This document shows, in pieces, positions 62,362-64,000 of a DNA stretch of 64,000 bases. Numbering within the stretch: position 1 is the first letter of the stretch; every line of letters starts with the position of its first letter. Position numbers and translations under genes: made by a program. Under the pieces are notes generated by a model. The model searched no databases, had not been told where the DNA came from, and saw only the letters and a list, made by a program, of their open reading frames with translations. Location: NCBI RefSeq assembly GCF_036421855.1, contig NZ_JAZGOK010000006.1. One strand, 5' to 3'. Source of the stretch: Georgenia_B sunbinii (GTDB taxonomy: Bacteria; Actinomycetota; Actinomycetes; Actinomycetales; Actinomycetaceae).

Positions 62362-63311
62362 ACCGTCACCCGAGGCCGCAGCCGCTCCATCGTCGCCGGC
62401 CCGATGCCCGGCACCTCGTCCAGCTCGTCGACCGAGTGGAACCGGCCGTTGGTCGCCCGCCAGTCGAGGATCCGCTGCGCGATAGCGGGACCGACGCCGG
62501 GCAGCGTCTCCAGCGCGGCCTGGTCCGCCTGGTTGAGGTCGACCGCGGCGGCGCCGTCGCTCCCGGTGGCACCACTGGCGTCCGGCGTGCCGGCCGGCGC
62601 CCCTGCCTCCGCCCCGGGGACGCCCTGCCCCACCTCGGGCACGAACACCTGCTCGCCGTCGGTGACCACCCGGGCGAGGTTGATCCCGCCGAGCTCTGCG
62701 TCCGCGGTGGGACCGCCGGCGCGCTCGACGACGTCCGCGACGCGGGCTCCCGAAGCGACCGTCACGATGCCGGGCTCGGCGACCGCCCCGGCGACATGGA
62801 CGACCACCTCCGTGGCCGGCGGATCATCCGGCGCGGTGGCCGGCTGCTGCCCGCTCTCACCGGCGGTACCGGCCGGGACGTCGGCCGGCCCTGCCGCGTC
62901 CGGCGGTGCAGCCGCGTCCGACGGGGCACCCGCAGCGGGCTCGGGCACCGGCGTGGCTGCCACGGGCAGCGGTACCGTCGGCGGGTCGACCTGCACCAGC
63001 GACCGGACGACGACCACGCCGGTGAGTGCACCGAGCACGATGACCGCCGCCACCGCCGCCCTCACCGACACCCGCCACCGCACCCGCTCCGGCGGCCTCT
63101 CGGCCGGCCGGCTGGCAGCTCTCGTCGCGGGGTACCCGCCATCTTGACCACGGATGATCTCGTCGAACTCCGCCCGCCGTGCCGTTCGGACCGAGATCGG
63201 GGGCTCGTCCTCGAGCTCGAGGTGCCCACCGGTCGCGAGGTAGGCGCGGCGGGTGAGTGCCCGCAGCCGCTCGGCGGAGTCGGTGTCGCGCCGACGCGCC
63301 CGGGTGGCCAT
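62358..63311 (-). CDS. ComEA-like helix-hairpin-helix DNA-binding protein
   Basis: A 317-residue protein: cytoplasmic N-terminus (about 80 residues), one membrane helix (about 85-107), a Pro/Ala-rich linker, an SLBB-type region (VVVHVAGAVAEPGIVTV) and a C-terminal tandem helix-hairpin-helix pair (LETLPGVGPAIAQRIL; LDEVPGIGPATMERL) that binds DNA. Operon with comEC. ATG start behind a TAGAGT box and six bases. Confidence 0.9.
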   Translation of the reverse strand: MATRARRRDTDSAERLRALTRRAYLATGGHLELEDEPPISVRTARRAEFDEIIRGQDGGYPATRAASRPAERPPERVRWRVSVRAAVAAVIVLGALTGVVVVRSLVQVDPPTVPLPVAATPVPEPAAGAPSDAAAPPDAAGPADVPAGTAGESGQQPATAPDDPPATEVVVHVAGAVAEPGIVTVASGARVADVVERAGGPTADAELGGINLARVVTDGEQVFVPEVGQGVPGAEAGAPAGTPDASGATGSDGAAAVDLNQADQAALETLPGVGPAIAQRILDWRATNGRFHSVDELDEVPGIGPATMERLRPRVTV

Positions 63312-63317
63312 CCCGCG

Positions 63318-63323
63318 ACTCTA
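63318..63323 (-). promoter_or_regulatory. Leaderless -10 box for comEA
   Basis: TAGAGT on the minus strand, six bases, ATG at 63311. Same spacing as at the other leaderless starts. Confidence 0.5.
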
Positions 63324-63413
63324 GGAAGAGTGCGACCGGCAGCGTCCCCGCGCCGGCGGACCTGCGCACGGCGCCCACGCCGGCCCGGCCTGTGGGTCAG
63401 GCGTGCTGCTCGC

Positions 63414-64000
63414 TCAGCGCGGCAGCGGAGCGAGGGCGACGCCCACGACGCCGGGCCCGGTGTGGGCGCCGACGACAGCCGTCACCTCGCCGATGACCAA
63501 CCGGTCGATCATCGCGCCGGTCTCCTGCAGCCGCTCCCGCAGCGCGGTCGCCAGCTCGGCAGCGGCGTCCTGCGCGTCGAAGTGGTGGACGACGAGCCGC
63601 ACCGGTGCGCCGTCCCCGCGCGGCACGGCAGCGCCCGGCCCGCCCGCGGCGCGGGCAGCGAGCTCCACGAGCTGGCGTCGCGCGCGGACCGCGCCGCGGA
63701 CCAGCTCGGCGACGACGATCCGCCCCGAGACCATCGTGAGGATGGGGCGCACGCCCAGCGCCGCGCCGATCGAGGCCCTGGCGGCGCTCATCCGTCCGCC
63801 GTGGGCAAGGTGCTGCAGGTCGGGCACCATGAACAGCACGCGGCTGCGCGCACCGACCTCCCGGGCGACCGCCAGCACCCGGTGCACGTCACCGCCGGCC
63901 GCCGCCTCGGCCGCCGCGACCACCGCGAGGCCGAGCCCGCCGGCGGTGGTCCGGGTGTCGACGACGTGCACCGGCACCCCGGTCGCCGCGGTCACCTCGG
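63414..64000 (-). CDS. DegV family protein (C-terminal part)
   Basis: The last 195 codons of a gene whose start lies beyond the right edge. The frame matches the fatty-acid-binding DegV family: VHVVDTRTTAGGLGLAV, LAHGGRMSAARA and RPILTMVSGRI segments, then the typical C-terminal helix-strand part. DegV-type proteins bind fatty acids and supply fatty acid kinase in some bacteria. Next to comEA/comEC, as in mycobacteria. Confidence 0.88.
   Translation of the reverse strand, partial: EVTAATGVPVHVVDTRTTAGGLGLAVVAAAEAAAGGDVHRVLAVAREVGARSRVLFMVPDLQHLAHGGRMSAARASIGAALGVRPILTMVSGRIVVAELVRGAVRARRQLVELAARAAGGPGAAVPRGDGAPVRLVVHHFDAQDAAAELATALRERLQETGAMIDRLVIGEVTAVVGAHTGPGVVGVALAPLPR

Noticed and set aside
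1..64000. tRNA, rRNA or riboswitch genes
   Set aside because: No cloverleaf, rRNA or recognisable riboswitch core found by reading intergenic regions; a covariance scan would be needed to exclude small RNAs.

Overview
This is a high-GC (about 72% by eye) actinobacterial chromosome segment, most likely from the order Micrococcales. Evidence: strong GTG/ATG coding bias with G/C third positions, an HrcA-DnaJ operon with a CIRCE element, DUF3097 and DUF3618 genes, many TGA/ATG translational overlaps, and leaderless GTG starts six bases after TAGGCT-type -10 boxes. The core gene order (era, hemolysin/CorC, ybeY, phoH, rsmE, dnaJ, hrcA, hemW, lepA, rpsT, holA, comEC, comEA, degV) is the order around Rv2364c-Rv2417c in Mycobacterium tuberculosis. 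Accessory blocks are inserted into that backbone.

Layout. (1) 1-17763, minus strand: one nine-gene operon read right to left. It encodes a PP2C phosphatase, an FHA protein, a membrane Hanks kinase, an FHA-HTH protein, a 2061-residue cell-surface protein with Ig/cadherin-like and fibronectin III repeats, a MoxR ATPase, a DUF58 protein, a membrane protein with a degenerate transglutaminase domain, and the start of an EssC/EccC-like FHA-FtsK ATPase that runs off the left edge. This looks like a kinase-controlled, type VII-secretion-related envelope system. (2) 17833-26583: a membrane-anchored hydrolase, then the hrcA-dnaJ-rsmE and phoH-ybeY-corC-era housekeeping cluster. (3) 26678-33302: DUF3097, three small envelope/stress proteins (DUF3618, holin-X type, amphipathic), an SNF2 helicase with a probable 5' frameshift, and a lipoprotein. 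(4) 33352-43141: a regulator-like protein, a zinc alcohol dehydrogenase flanked by 18-bp repeat arrays, lepA-hemW, a BCCT transporter, a PemK/MazF-like protein and rpsT. (5) 43225-57960: an insertion between rpsT and holA. It carries a secreted ThuA protein, a Tat-exported PQQ dehydrogenase fused to a cupredoxin, a secreted repeat protein, a CoA-transferase/citryl-CoA-lyase pair, an IclR regulator, and a divergent aldehyde dehydrogenase/ThDP enzyme/TRAP transporter operon. Similar TGGTCCA/TGGACCA sites lie in front of both plus-strand blocks, suggesting one IclR regulon for extracellular oxidation, uptake and breakdown of an unknown carboxylate or alcohol. (6) 58047-64000: holA, a NUDIX gene, comEC, comEA and the C-terminal part of a DegV protein.

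The most unusual DNA is a family of 18-bp units (consensus near CCGACAGCVGRYTTGTCC, most with a GACA-N7-TGTC hyphenated palindrome). It appears as arrays at three intergenic sites and as an in-frame array inside the FHA gene at 16197-16304, where it encodes EDPAVV-like hexapeptides. A second family, a 40-bp imperfect palindrome, has three intergenic copies. No tRNA, rRNA, IS element, prophage or CRISPR array was recognised.
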